This document shows, one piece after another, positions 9,177-18,700 of a DNA stretch of 64,000 nucleotides. A program made the translations under genes and the position numbers. Source of the stretch: Pseudomonas sp. RSB 5.4 (GTDB taxonomy: Bacteria; Pseudomonadota; Gammaproteobacteria; Pseudomonadales; Pseudomonadaceae); NCBI RefSeq assembly GCF_037126175.1, contig NZ_CP146986.1:434001-498000 (forward strand), written 5' to 3'. Below the pieces are notes generated by a model. That model worked only from the letters and a program-made list of their open reading frames with translations, did no database searches and was not told the origin of the DNA. Positions within the stretch are counted from its first letter, which is position 1. Each line of letters begins with the position of its first letter.

Positions 9177-10349
9177 ATGGCAAACCCCTACCGCGAATTA
9201 TTCACCGCCCCCGGCGCCCGGGCTTTTGTACTGGCCGGGATGATCGCGCGCATGCCGATTTCCATGACGGGCATCGGCGTGATCACCATGCTCTCGCAGC
9301 TCAAGGGCGGGTACGCACTGGCCGGTGCGGTGGCGGCGACCTTTGCCCTGGCCACGGCGTTTTGTGCGCCGCAGGTCTCGCGTCTGGTGGATCGTTTCGG
9401 TCAGGGCAAGGTGCTGCCGCTGTCGGCATTGATCGGTGGCGGGGCGCTGCTGATGTTGCTGCTGTGCACCCGCTTGCAGGCGCCGACCTGGACATTGTTC
9501 ATCTTCGCCGCGCTGGCCGGTTGCATGCCAAGCATGTCGGCGATGGTGCGCGCGCGCTGGACCGAGATCTATCGCGGCCAGCCGCAATTGCAGACCGCTT
9601 ATGCACTGGAATCCGTACTCGATGAAGTTTGTTTCATCGTCGGCCCGCCATTGTCGGTGGGGCTGTGCGTGGTGGCGTTTCCCGAGGCCGGGCCATTGGC
9701 CGCGCTGTTGGCGCTGGCGGTCGGCGTAACGGCGTTTGTCGCCCAGCGCAGCACCGAACCGGCGGTGCACCCGCAGGAGTCGCAGCATCAGGGTTCGATC
9801 ATTCGCTCGACCGACGTGCAATGGCTGTTGGCGTTGATGCTGGCCATGGGCGTCATCGTTGGCGTGGTCGATGTGGTCAGCGTTGCCTTCGCCCAGCAGC
9901 AGGGCCAACCGGCGGCGGCGAGCATCGTGTTGTCGGTGTACGCCATCGGCTCGTGTCTGGCCGGTATCGCGTTTGGCGCGATGCGTTCGAAACTGCCGTT
10001 GCCGCGGCTGTTTCTGTACGGCGGCGTGGCGACGGCGGTGACCACCTTGCCGCTGTTGCTGGCGAGCAATATTTTCGGTTTGTCGCTGGCGGTGTTCGTC
10101 GCCGGGCTGTTCTTCTCGCCGACGCTGATCGTCGCCATGGCGCTGGTTGAGCGCATCGTGCCGCCGGCCAAGCTCACCGAAGGCCTGACCTGGCTGGTCA
10201 CCGGTCTGAGCATCGGTGTGGCGATTGGCGCGGCCGGATCCGGCGCGCTGGTGGACGCCTTCGGTGCGCGCAGCGGATTCTGGCTGGCGATCGCCGCCGG
10301 CGTAGTGGTGCTGGGTTCGGCTGTGCAGAGTTTCCGCCATTTGAAGTGA
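9177..10349 (+). CDS. MFS transporter
   Basis: Major facilitator of 390 aa with about twelve hydrophobic segments and no large soluble domain. The start at 9177 (MANPYRELF) is chosen because hydrophobic membrane sequence begins soon after it, whereas the upstream extension to 9036 reads through the repeat. The internal FGARSGFWLAI near the C-terminus is typical of drug/sugar antiporter-like MFS proteins. It lies 70 bases upstream of pvdG, with the pvdG promoter box in between, so it is not clearly part of the siderophore operon. The substrate is unknown. Confidence 0.87.
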   Translation: MANPYRELFTAPGARAFVLAGMIARMPISMTGIGVITMLSQLKGGYALAGAVAATFALATAFCAPQVSRLVDRFGQGKVLPLSALIGGGALLMLLLCTRLQAPTWTLFIFAALAGCMPSMSAMVRARWTEIYRGQPQLQTAYALESVLDEVCFIVGPPLSVGLCVVAFPEAGPLAALLALAVGVTAFVAQRSTEPAVHPQESQHQGSIIRSTDVQWLLALMLAMGVIVGVVDVVSVAFAQQQGQPAAASIVLSVYAIGSCLAGIAFGAMRSKLPLPRLFLYGGVATAVTTLPLLLASNIFGLSLAVFVAGLFFSPTLIVAMALVERIVPPAKLTEGLTWLVTGLSIGVAIGAAGSGALVDAFGARSGFWLAIAAGVVVLGSAVQSFRHLK

Positions 10350-10362
10350 TCGTCATTCGGAC

Positions 10363-10386
10363 TAATTCGCGCCACGCCTCATCCGT
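10363..10386 (+). promoter_or_regulatory. Iron-starvation (PvdS) box, variant
   Basis: TAATT, 16 bases, CGT. It has one mismatch to the TAAAT-N16-CGT box recognised by the ECF sigma factor PvdS, and lies 35 bases before the GTG of the pvdG-like gene. The exact spacing and position make it likely to drive the thioesterase-hydroxylase pair under iron limitation. Confidence 0.65.
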
Positions 10387-10420
10387 TCTCTTTTACAGAT
10401 AACCCATTGAGGTAAACGCG

Positions 10421-11161
10421 GTGACAAAGCTGACACTGCTGTGCCTGCCCTATTCGGGCGCCAGCGCGATGGTCTACAGCCGCTGGCGGCGCCAACTGCC
10501 GTCATGGCTGCAATTGCAACCGGTGGAGTTGCCCGGGCGCGGTGCCCGTTTCGACGAACCCCTGCAAACTGACATGCGAGCCCTGGCCCGCCAGTTGGCC
10601 CGTGAGCACAAACCCGGCCTGCAAACGCCTTACGCCCTGTTCGGCCACAGCCTCGGCGCGCTGCTGGCGTGCGAGATGGCGCACGCCTTTCGCGAGCTCG
10701 GCGCGCCGGAACCGGTGGCGCTGTTCGCCTCCGGCACGGCGGCGCCGACCATGCGCAGCGACTACGATCGCGGGTTTGCCGAAGCGCGCAGCGATGAGGA
10801 ATTGATCGATCAACTGCGCACCTTTCAGGGCACCAGCGAAGAAGTGCTGGCCAACCAGGAACTCATGAGTCTGACGCTGCCGGTGCTGCGCGCCGACTTC
10901 ATGATGTGCGGACGCTTCAGTCCGGCGCAGCGGCCCCTGCTCAATTGCCCGGTGCATGTGCTGGGCGGCAAGGAAGACCGCGCCACCACCGAGCAACTGA
11001 TCGGCTGGAGCAAGGAAACCCTGGGCAGTTTTTCCGTGGACATGATGACCGGTGGGCATTTCTTCATCCATGAGCACGAAGCCCGGGTGATCCGCACGAT
11101 CAAGACGCATCTGGAAGTCCATCACCGGCGTCATGCGCAAGCGGCGGCACCGGCGTTTTGA
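10421..11161 (+). CDS. pvdG: Type II thioesterase of the pyoverdine pathway (PvdG)
   Basis: Stand-alone thioesterase of 246 aa that removes wrong or stalled acyl groups from NRPS carrier domains in the cytoplasm. It shows the type II pattern: LPYSGASA near the N-terminus, LPGRGARFDEP, the serine elbow FGHSLGALLACEMA, and a His in the GGHFFIHE motif near the C-terminus. Translation begins at GTG with a GAGG Shine-Dalgarno. It is the first gene after a near-consensus PvdS box and is followed by a SyrP-like hydroxylase, apparently as one transcript ending at the terminator at 12211. Because the NRPS line here has no integrated thioesterase, a role in release cannot be excluded. Confidence 0.85.
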   Translation: MTKLTLLCLPYSGASAMVYSRWRRQLPSWLQLQPVELPGRGARFDEPLQTDMRALARQLAREHKPGLQTPYALFGHSLGALLACEMAHAFRELGAPEPVALFASGTAAPTMRSDYDRGFAEARSDEELIDQLRTFQGTSEEVLANQELMSLTLPVLRADFMMCGRFSPAQRPLLNCPVHVLGGKEDRATTEQLIGWSKETLGSFSVDMMTGGHFFIHEHEARVIRTIKTHLEVHHRRHAQAAAPAF

Positions 11162-11199
11162 CGCACCGCTCACTATCGAGTGATTACAGGAGGCCAGTC

Positions 11200-12183
11200 A
11201 TGGCTGTTGCTGTGGAATTTTCCGTTCGGCCGCTGCTGCCGCAACGAGGGCGCTTGCCGCTGTTGGTGGAGGCGACCGAGGCGGATACCGACCTGTTGGC
11301 GGTGTTCGATGAAGTGAAAGCGCTGGTCGATGAGCATCTGCTGCGCGATGGCGGGGTGCTGTTCCGCGGATTTCGTCTCGACGGCGCTGAACAGTTTCGT
11401 CAGTTCGCGGCCAGTTTCGGCCATCCGCTGTTGAACTATGAGTTCGGCTCCACGCCGCGCACCAACGTCACCCAAGGCGTATACACCTCGACCGAATACC
11501 CGGCGCACCAGAGCATTCCGCTGCACAACGAACAGGCTTACTCCCGCGACTGGCCGATGAAGATCTGGTTCTACAGCATGATCGCGGCGAAGTCCGGTGG
11601 CGAAACGCCGATTGCCGACAGTCGCGAAGTCTATCGGCGTATTCCGGTGGCCATTCGAGAGCGCTTTGTCAGCAAAGGTCTGATGTATGTGCGCAACTTC
11701 GGCAACGGTCTGGATGTGGCTTGGGAAGATGTGTTCAACACCGACGACCGCGAGGTCGTCGAGGCGTACTGCAAGGCCCATGGCATCCTTTGCGAGTGGA
11801 AGGATGACGGCGAATTGCGTACCCGTCAGACCTGTCAGGCGGTGGCGGTGCATCCGGTGACCGGCGATCACGTCTGGTTCAATCAGGCGCACTTGTTCCA
11901 CATCTCCAACTTGCAGCCGGAAGTGCGCGAAAGCCTGTTGGACATCGTCGATGAGGAGGACTTGCCGCGTAACGTTTATTACGGTGACGGCTCGGCCATC
12001 GAAGACGAAGTGCTGGCGCAGATCCGTGCGGTACTCGATGAATGCGCGATCAGTTTTCCGTGGCAGGAAGGCGATGTATTGATGCTCGACAATATGTTGT
12101 CGGCCCATGCGCGTTCGCCGTTCGAAGGGCCGCGCAAAGTCATCGTGGCCATGGCCGAGGGGCATTCCCAAGGCCCGCTCTGA
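11200..12183 (+). CDS. SyrP-like TauD/TfdA dioxygenase, probable aspartate beta-hydroxylase
   Basis: Fe(II)/2-oxoglutarate dioxygenase of 327 aa in the TauD/TfdA family. The iron-binding facial triad is visible: His and Glu in LHNEQAYS, and a distal His in LSAHARSPFEG, followed by the Arg that would bind 2-oxoglutarate. It resembles SyrP, which hydroxylates Asp while it is tethered to an NRPS carrier domain. That fits the Asp-selecting module encoded in the next operon and predicts beta-hydroxy-Asp, an iron ligand, in the product. The start at 11200 has a strong AGGAGG ribosome-binding site. It sits about 40 bases after pvdG and is followed by a strong terminator. Confidence 0.85.
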   Translation: MAVAVEFSVRPLLPQRGRLPLLVEATEADTDLLAVFDEVKALVDEHLLRDGGVLFRGFRLDGAEQFRQFAASFGHPLLNYEFGSTPRTNVTQGVYTSTEYPAHQSIPLHNEQAYSRDWPMKIWFYSMIAAKSGGETPIADSREVYRRIPVAIRERFVSKGLMYVRNFGNGLDVAWEDVFNTDDREVVEAYCKAHGILCEWKDDGELRTRQTCQAVAVHPVTGDHVWFNQAHLFHISNLQPEVRESLLDIVDEEDLPRNVYYGDGSAIEDEVLAQIRAVLDECAISFPWQEGDVLMLDNMLSAHARSPFEGPRKVIVAMAEGHSQGPL

Positions 12184-12210
12184 GCCATTCGGGTGGTTGC
12201 CCGTGACGCT

Positions 12211-12245
12211 GCCGAAGCCGGTCTTGTACCGGCTTCGGCATTTTT
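12211..12245 (+). terminator. Rho-independent terminator after the SyrP-like gene
   Basis: Perfect 12-bp stem GCCGAAGCCGGT / ACCGGCTTCGGC with a five-base loop, followed by ATTTTT. It separates the pvdG-hydroxylase transcript from the NRPS operon. Confidence 0.9.
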
Positions 12246-12289
12246 GCGTCGGTGTGGGTAACTGCCGGGCCGCTGGTGCGCCAGTGCGC

Positions 12290-12313
12290 TAAATCATTGC
12301 GTTTGTCATTCGT
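12290..12313 (+). promoter_or_regulatory. PvdS box of the NRPS operon
   Basis: Exact TAAAT-N16-CGT iron-starvation box, 58 bases upstream of the first NRPS start codon and downstream of the terminator at 12211. It would place all three NRPS genes under the PvdS sigma factor. Confidence 0.88.
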
Positions 12314-12370
12314 TCTTGTTGATACGACCGGGCCTCCTGGTCACGCCGCCGATCAGCAAGGACCCAATGC

Positions 12371-15300
12371 ATGAATGCCGCAGACGCACAGAAACTAGCC
12401 CGCCGCTTTATCGAACTGCCGCAGGACAAACGCCGTTTGTTTCTCGCCGGCATGGCCCGCGAAGGCATCGATTTTGCGCAGCTTCCCATGACCGCCTGTG
12501 ACGGGATCGCCGAGCGTGACGGCCTGTCCTACGCCCAGCAACGGATGTGGTTTCTCTGGCAACTGGATCCGCAAAGTGCTGCCTACAACCTGCCGATGGC
12601 CGTGCGTCTGAACGGCGCGTTGCAGATGCAAGCGCTGGAGCAGGCGTTCAGCCTGCTGGTCGCGCGGCACGAATGTCTGCGCACCACCTTCGGTCAGGTC
12701 GGCGAGCGTGCCTTTCAGCGTGTGGCCGAGCCGCAGGCGCTGCAACTGCCCCTCACCGATTTGAGCGCCGTGCCCGAACAGCAGCGCTGGCCGCTCGCGC
12801 AACAGCACATGATGGCTGAAGCCACGCAAGCGTTCGATCTGCAAAACGGCCCGCTGCTGAGCCTGCGCCTGTTGCGTCTGGCGGAGCAGGAGCATGTGCT
12901 GCTGCTGACCTTGCACCACATCATTGCCGATGGCTGGTCGATGAATATTCTCATCGACGAGTTCATACGTACCTACGATGCGCTGGTGGCGGGGCGCGAA
13001 CCATCGTTGCCGGCGCTGACCGTGCATTACCGCGATTACGCGCTGTGGCAGCGCAGTTGGCTGGAGGCGGGTGAGCGCGAACGGCAACTGGACTACTGGC
13101 GCGCACAATTGGGCGACGAGCATCCGGTCCTGGAGTTGCCGACCGACCGCGCTTATCCGGCGCAATCGAGTCACCAGGGCGCGCGTCTGGAAACGGTCAT
13201 TGATGCGGCGCTGCGTCAGGAGCTGAAAAGCCTTGCCCAGCGTCAGGGCGTGACCCTGTTCGTGGTGCTGCTCGCGGCGTTCAAGACGTTGTTGCATCGC
13301 TACAGCGGGCAGACCGACATTCGCGTCGGCGGCCTGATTGCCAACCGCACCCGCAGCGAAACGGAAGGGCTGATCGGCTTCTTCGTCAACACCCAGATCC
13401 TGCGCAGCGAAGTCACCGCGCAAACCCGTTTCACCGAGCTGTTGCAGCGGCTGCGAGAGGCCGCACTCGGCGCGCAGGTTCATCAAGAGCTGCCGTTCGA
13501 CGCCTTGATCGAGGCCCTGCAACCGGCGCGTAGCCAAAGCCACAATCCGCTGTTTCAGGTGATGTTCAACCATCAGCCGCTGGTGACCGACTTGCAGCAT
13601 GTGCAGTTGGAATCGGGTCTGCAGGTGGGTTATCTGACGCAAGAGCAACTGGCCGGCAGCGCTCGGCAACATGCGGCCACCAGCGATTTGATGCTCGATA
13701 CCCGCGAAGAAGGCGAGCAGCTGTTCGCCGCCTTCACGTACGCCACCGATATTTTTGATGCCGCGACCATCGCCGCGATGGCCGGGCATTGGCGCAACAT
13801 TCTTGAATCCGTCTGCCGCGACCCGCAGCAGGTCATCGGCGAAGTCGCGCTGCTGGCAGATGCCGAGCGCGCGCAACTGATTCAGGCCACTGCTGCGGCG
13901 CCGCGTTTCACCAGCGTGCAAAACCTGTTCGAGGCACAAGTGGCACGCACGCCGCAGGCAACGGCCGTGATCCTCGCCACCGCACCGTCACCGTCACTGA
14001 CCTATGCCGAACTCAATGCGCGCAGCAATCGCCTGGCGCATCAGCTGCGCACGCGCGGTGTCGGCCCGGACGTGCTGGTCGGTGTGGCGTTGGGGCGCTC
14101 GCTGGAGCTGGCGGTGGCGTTGCTGGCCGTGCTCAAGGCGGGCGGCGCCTATGTGCCGCTGGACCCGCAAACCCCGGCTGAACGGTTACGTCACGTGCTG
14201 GATGACAGTGGCTTGAAACTGCTGCTGACCGACAGCGCCAGCCTTGCCAGCCTTGCCAGCCTGCCGGCGCTGGAGGCTGTCGAGTGCCTGTGCCTGGAGC
14301 AATTGTCCGGCGAGACTCCGGCCGACAACCTGTCGTTAACGGTCGCGCCGCAGAATCTTGCCTACGTGATCTACACCTCCGGTTCCACCGGGCGGCCGAA
14401 AGGCGTGGCGGTCAGTCACGATGCACTGAGTGAATTCATCGACCGCGCCATCGATTACAGCGACCTGCGCGAAGGTGACCGGGTCCTGCAGTTCGCCACC
14501 AGCAGCTTCGACGGTTTTGTCGAGCAGTTCTTCCCGCCGCTGTGCCATGGCGCCGCTGTGGTGCTGCGCGATGCGCCATTGTGGGACAGCGCAACGTTGC
14601 GTCAGGTGATTGTCGATCACGGCATCACCCTGGCTGACCTGCCGGCCGCGTACTGGTATTGGCTGGTGCAGGAATATGCAGCGCAGCCGCCGGCCGGTTT
14701 TGGCGCGCTGCGACAGATCCACGTCGGTGGCGAGGCCATGGCGGTGGACGGTTTGCGTCTGTGGCAACAGGCCGGGCTGGGGCATGTGCGGTTGCTCAAC
14801 ACCTACGGTCCGACCGAAGCCACGGTGGTTTCGACCATTCATGATTGCAGTGCACTGACGGCAGACGCCGTGTCCTGGCGCGGCATCCCGATTGGCAAGG
14901 GGCTCGATGCCCGGCGTCTGTACGTGCTGGACGATGATTTGAACCTGCTGCCGCAAGGTGCGGTGGGCGAGTTGTACATCGGTGGCCCGGGCCTGGCCCG
15001 TGGTTATCACCGTCAGCCGATGCTCAGTGCCGAGCGCTTTATCGCCGACCCGTTCGCCGCAGGGCAGCGTCTGTACCGCACCGGAGACCGTGCCCGACTG
15101 CGCGCCGATGGCGCGCTGGAGTATGTCGGCCGAGTCGACCATCAAGTGAAGATCCGCGGTTTCCGCATCGAGCTGGGCGAAATCGAGTCGCGCCTGCAAC
15201 AGTGCCCGGGCATTCGCGAGGCAGTGGTTCTGGCGGTGCCGCTCAGCGGCGGCCAGCAACTGGTGGCGTACGTGGTCGGCGAGCACGCCGTGCTGGACAG

Positions 15301-15781
15301 CGCCGCCACCCAGTCGGCGTTCCGCCAGCAAATCCGCACCGCGCTGCAAGCCCATCTGCCGGACTACATGGTGCCGGGGCATTTACTGTTGTTGCCGAAT
15401 CTGCCGCTGACACCGAGCGGCAAGCTCGACCGCAAGGCCTTGCCGGCGCCGGATGCGAGCCAGTTGCAAGGCGACTATCGCGCGCCGCAAACCGAAACCG
15501 AGCAGTGTCTGGCGCAAATCTGGGCCGAGGTCCTGCAAGTGTCGCGGGTCGGTCTGGATGATCACTTTTTTGAACTGGGCGGCCATTCGCTGCTGGCCGC
15601 GCAGGTGATCGCACGCATCAAGACTCAATTGGGCGTGGTCTTGCCACTGCGCAGCCTGTTCGAAAAACCGTTGCTGGCCGATCTGGCGGCGGTGCTGGCG
15701 CAACGGGCGGACAGTGCGACGGATGACGACTGGTCCGACATGGATCAGTTCATGAATGCTTTGGAAGGAGAAGAAGTATGA
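12371..15781 (+). CDS. Pyoverdine NRPS, one module C-A-T, predicted Lys
   Basis: Single-module synthetase of 1136 aa. The condensation domain (about 50-480) is of the LCL type and carries HHIIADGWS near 182. The adenylation domain (about 515-1025) has YTSGSTGRPKG near 668. The carrier domain has LGGHSLLA near 1070, with no epimerase after it. Aligning the A domain by eye to GrsA gives pocket residues D-G-E-D-H-G-T-V, the published signature for lysine in P. aeruginosa PvdJ. The LCL C domain would accept the chromophore peptide from PvdL, which is not in this window, so L-Lys is the predicted first peptide residue. Its stop overlaps the next start (ATGA). The naming pvdI/pvdJ/pvdD is not transferable between species. 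Confidence 0.93.
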   Translation: MNAADAQKLARRFIELPQDKRRLFLAGMAREGIDFAQLPMTACDGIAERDGLSYAQQRMWFLWQLDPQSAAYNLPMAVRLNGALQMQALEQAFSLLVARHECLRTTFGQVGERAFQRVAEPQALQLPLTDLSAVPEQQRWPLAQQHMMAEATQAFDLQNGPLLSLRLLRLAEQEHVLLLTLHHIIADGWSMNILIDEFIRTYDALVAGREPSLPALTVHYRDYALWQRSWLEAGERERQLDYWRAQLGDEHPVLELPTDRAYPAQSSHQGARLETVIDAALRQELKSLAQRQGVTLFVVLLAAFKTLLHRYSGQTDIRVGGLIANRTRSETEGLIGFFVNTQILRSEVTAQTRFTELLQRLREAALGAQVHQELPFDALIEALQPARSQSHNPLFQVMFNHQPLVTDLQHVQLESGLQVGYLTQEQLAGSARQHAATSDLMLDTREEGEQLFAAFTYATDIFDAATIAAMAGHWRNILESVCRDPQQVIGEVALLADAERAQLIQATAAAPRFTSVQNLFEAQVARTPQATAVILATAPSPSLTYAELNARSNRLAHQLRTRGVGPDVLVGVALGRSLELAVALLAVLKAGGAYVPLDPQTPAERLRHVLDDSGLKLLLTDSASLASLASLPALEAVECLCLEQLSGETPADNLSLTVAPQNLAYVIYTSGSTGRPKGVAVSHDALSEFIDRAIDYSDLREGDRVLQFATSSFDGFVEQFFPPLCHGAAVVLRDAPLWDSATLRQVIVDHGITLADLPAAYWYWLVQEYAAQPPAGFGALRQIHVGGEAMAVDGLRLWQQAGLGHVRLLNTYGPTEATVVSTIHDCSALTADAVSWRGIPIGKGLDARRLYVLDDDLNLLPQGAVGELYIGGPGLARGYHRQPMLSAERFIADPFAAGQRLYRTGDRARLRADGALEYVGRVDHQVKIRGFRIELGEIESRLQQCPGIREAVVLAVPLSGGQQLVAYVVGEHAVLDSAATQSAFRQQIRTALQAHLPDYMVPGHLLLLPNLPLTPSGKLDRKALPAPDASQLQGDYRAPQTETEQCLAQIWAEVLQVSRVGLDDHFFELGGHSLLAAQVIARIKTQLGVVLPLRSLFEKPLLADLAAVLAQRADSATDDDWSDMDQFMNALEGEEV

Positions 15782-18700
15782 GCGGCACCATGGCGGAGCG
15801 TATCGCTAAAAGATTCGTTGGTTTGCCGCTGGAGCAGCGTCGACAGTTTCTGGCCAGACTGCGCGAAGACGGCAAGGACTTCAGCCTGTTGCCGCTGCCG
15901 GTCAGTCGTCACGAGGTCACGCCGATACCGTTGTCGTTCGCTCAGCAACGCCTGCTGTTTCTCTGGCAACTCGAACCGCAGAGCGCCGCGTACAACATGG
16001 CGGCCGGGCTGCGCCTGAAAGGACGTCTGGACGAATCGGCGCTGCAACGCTCTTTCGATCATCTGGTCGCGCGCCACGAAGTGCTGCGCACCGTGTTCCA
16101 CACCGACGGTGATCAGCCGCAGCAGGTGATTCTCGAGCAGCAACCGATCGCTCTGGAACGGATTGACCTGACCGGCCTCGCGGCTTCGCAGCGCGAGCCG
16201 GCCTTGGCGCAACAGGTGCAGACAGCCACCGCGCGACCGTTCGATTTGCGCCATGGACCGCTGCTGCGTGCGAGCCTGTTTGCTCTGGCCGAAGAGGAAT
16301 TCGTGCTGGTGGTGAGCATGCACCACATCGTCTCCGACGGTTGGTCGATGGACGTGATGGTCAAGGAATTCGTCCAGTGTTATCAGGCCTTCAGTCTTCA
16401 GCGCGAGCCGCAGTTGCCGGCGCTGCCGTTGCAATACGCCGACTATGCGATCTGGCAGCGGCGCTGGCTGGAAGCCGGCGAGGGCGAGCGTCAACTCGAT
16501 TACTGGCGTCAGCAGCTCGGTGAGGAACATCCGCTGCTGGAAGTGGCGCCGGACTTCGCCCGGCCCCTGACGCAAAGCTTCGCAGGCCAGACCCTGAGCT
16601 TTGGTTTCGGTGCGCAACTGTCCCTGCAACTCAATGCGTTTGCCCGCAGCAAGGGCATCAGTCTGTTCATGCTGGTGCTGGCGGGTTTCTCGCTGTTCCT
16701 CTCGCGTCAGGCCGGGCAGCGCGACATTCGCGTCGGCGTGCCGAATGCCAATCGTGGCCGTGCCGAAGTCGAAGGGTTGATCGGTTTCTTCGTCAACACC
16801 CAGGTGTTGCGTTGCGAGATCGATGAGTGCGGCAGTTTCGAAGACTTGCTGGCGCAGGTGCGCGAGGCAGCGTTCGGCGCGCAGGCCCATCAGGAACTGC
16901 CTTTCGAGCAACTGGTGGACGAATTGGTGGCGGAACGAACCCTGGGCCACAACCCGCTGTTCCAGGCCAAGTTCAACCAGAACGTCGGTATGCAGAAACA
17001 GCGCTCGATGAACCTGCCGGGACTGAGCGTCGCCGAGTATCCGCTGGACAAGGACGGCACCCACTTTGATCTGGCGCTGGACATCACCGACGACGGCACG
17101 CTGATCCACGGCCAGCTGACCTATGCCAGCGATCTATATCGCGCACAAACCGTCGAGGGCTTTGTGCCGGCGTTACTCGGTCTGTTCGACGAATTGCTCA
17201 AGGCACCGCAAGCGCCGTTGCACAGCGTCGCCACGCGGGCTCCGGTGGTGCTCGCAGCACCGGGCGAACCGGCGTTGTCAGTGTTGCAGCAGTGGGCTCA
17301 TCAAGTGGCGCAACAGCCCGAAGCACTGGCTGCGCGCGACCTGCATCAGACCCTGAGTTTTCAGGCGCTGGACCAGGCCGCCAATCGTCTGGCCCATCAT
17401 CTGCTGGCGCAGGGCATCAGCCCCGGCCAACCGGTAGCGGTGCTGATGGAGCGTTCGCTGGACTGGCTGACCTGTGTGCTGGCGATCTTCAAGGCCGCAG
17501 CGGTGTACATGCCGCTGGACGTGAAGGCGCCGAACGCGCGCTTGCAGAAGATGCTCGGCAATGCCGGCGCGCGCCTGCTGTTGTGCGCGCAAGGGGATGC
17601 GCGGGTGTCCGCGCTGGCGGTCGACGGTTGTCAGGGGCTCGCGTATGCCCCGCAACAGTGGCAGCAGGAGGCGGATGTCAGCCCGGTGGTGCCACTGTTT
17701 GCGCAGTCCCCGGCGTATGCGATTCACACCTCCGGTTCCACCGGGCAACCCAAGGGCGTGCTGGTCAGTCACGGGGCGCTGGGCAGTTACGTGCGTGGTG
17801 TACTGGAGCGCCTGGCGCCAACGCCGGACTCCAGCATGGCGCTGGTGTCGACCATTGCGGCGGATCTGGGCTTCACGGTGTTGTTCGGCGCGCTGTGTTC
17901 CGGTCGCCTGTTGCACGTACTGCCGGAAGAACTGGGTTTCGACCCGGATCGATTTGCCGAGTACATGGCTACGCATCAAGTGGGCATGCTGAAAATCGTC
18001 CCGGGGCACCTGGCGGCGTTGTTGCAGGCTGGCCGCGCCGCCGATGTACTGCCGGCGCAGGCGCTGATCGTCGGCGGCGAAGCCTGCTCGCCAGCACTGG
18101 TGGAACGCGTGCGTCAGCTCAAGCCGGAGTGCCGCATCATCAACCACTACGGGCCGAGCGAAACCACAGTCGGTGTGCTGACCCACGAGGTCAGCGAGCT
18201 GGCGGCCGACGCGCGCAGCGTTCCGGTCGGCACCGCGCTGAGCGGTGCGCAGGTCTACATCGTCGACGATGTGCTGAACAATGTCGCCGACCAGGTGGCC
18301 GGCGAGCTGTACATCGGTGGTGACAGCGTGGCGCTGGGGTATCTCGGGCAACCGGGTCTGACTGCCGAGCGCTTCCTGCCTGATCCGTTCGGCGCCCCGG
18401 GTGCGCGGGTTTATCGCAGTGGTGACCGGGTGCGGCGCAATCGTCAGCAAGCGGTGGAGTTCATCGGTCGCGCCGACGATCAGGTCAAGGTGCGTGGTTA
18501 TCGCGTCGAACCGGCGGAAGTCGCACGGGTGCTGCTCGGCCTTGACGGCGTCAGTGAGGCGGCGGTGCTCGCCCTGGCCCTGGATGACGATCCGGCGCGC
18601 CTGCAACTGGTGGCGTGGTGTGTACCGGCGGCCGCTGCGACCGTGCAGGCACACGCTCTGCGCGAGCAGTTGCAGGCGTGCCTGCCGGAGTACATGGTGC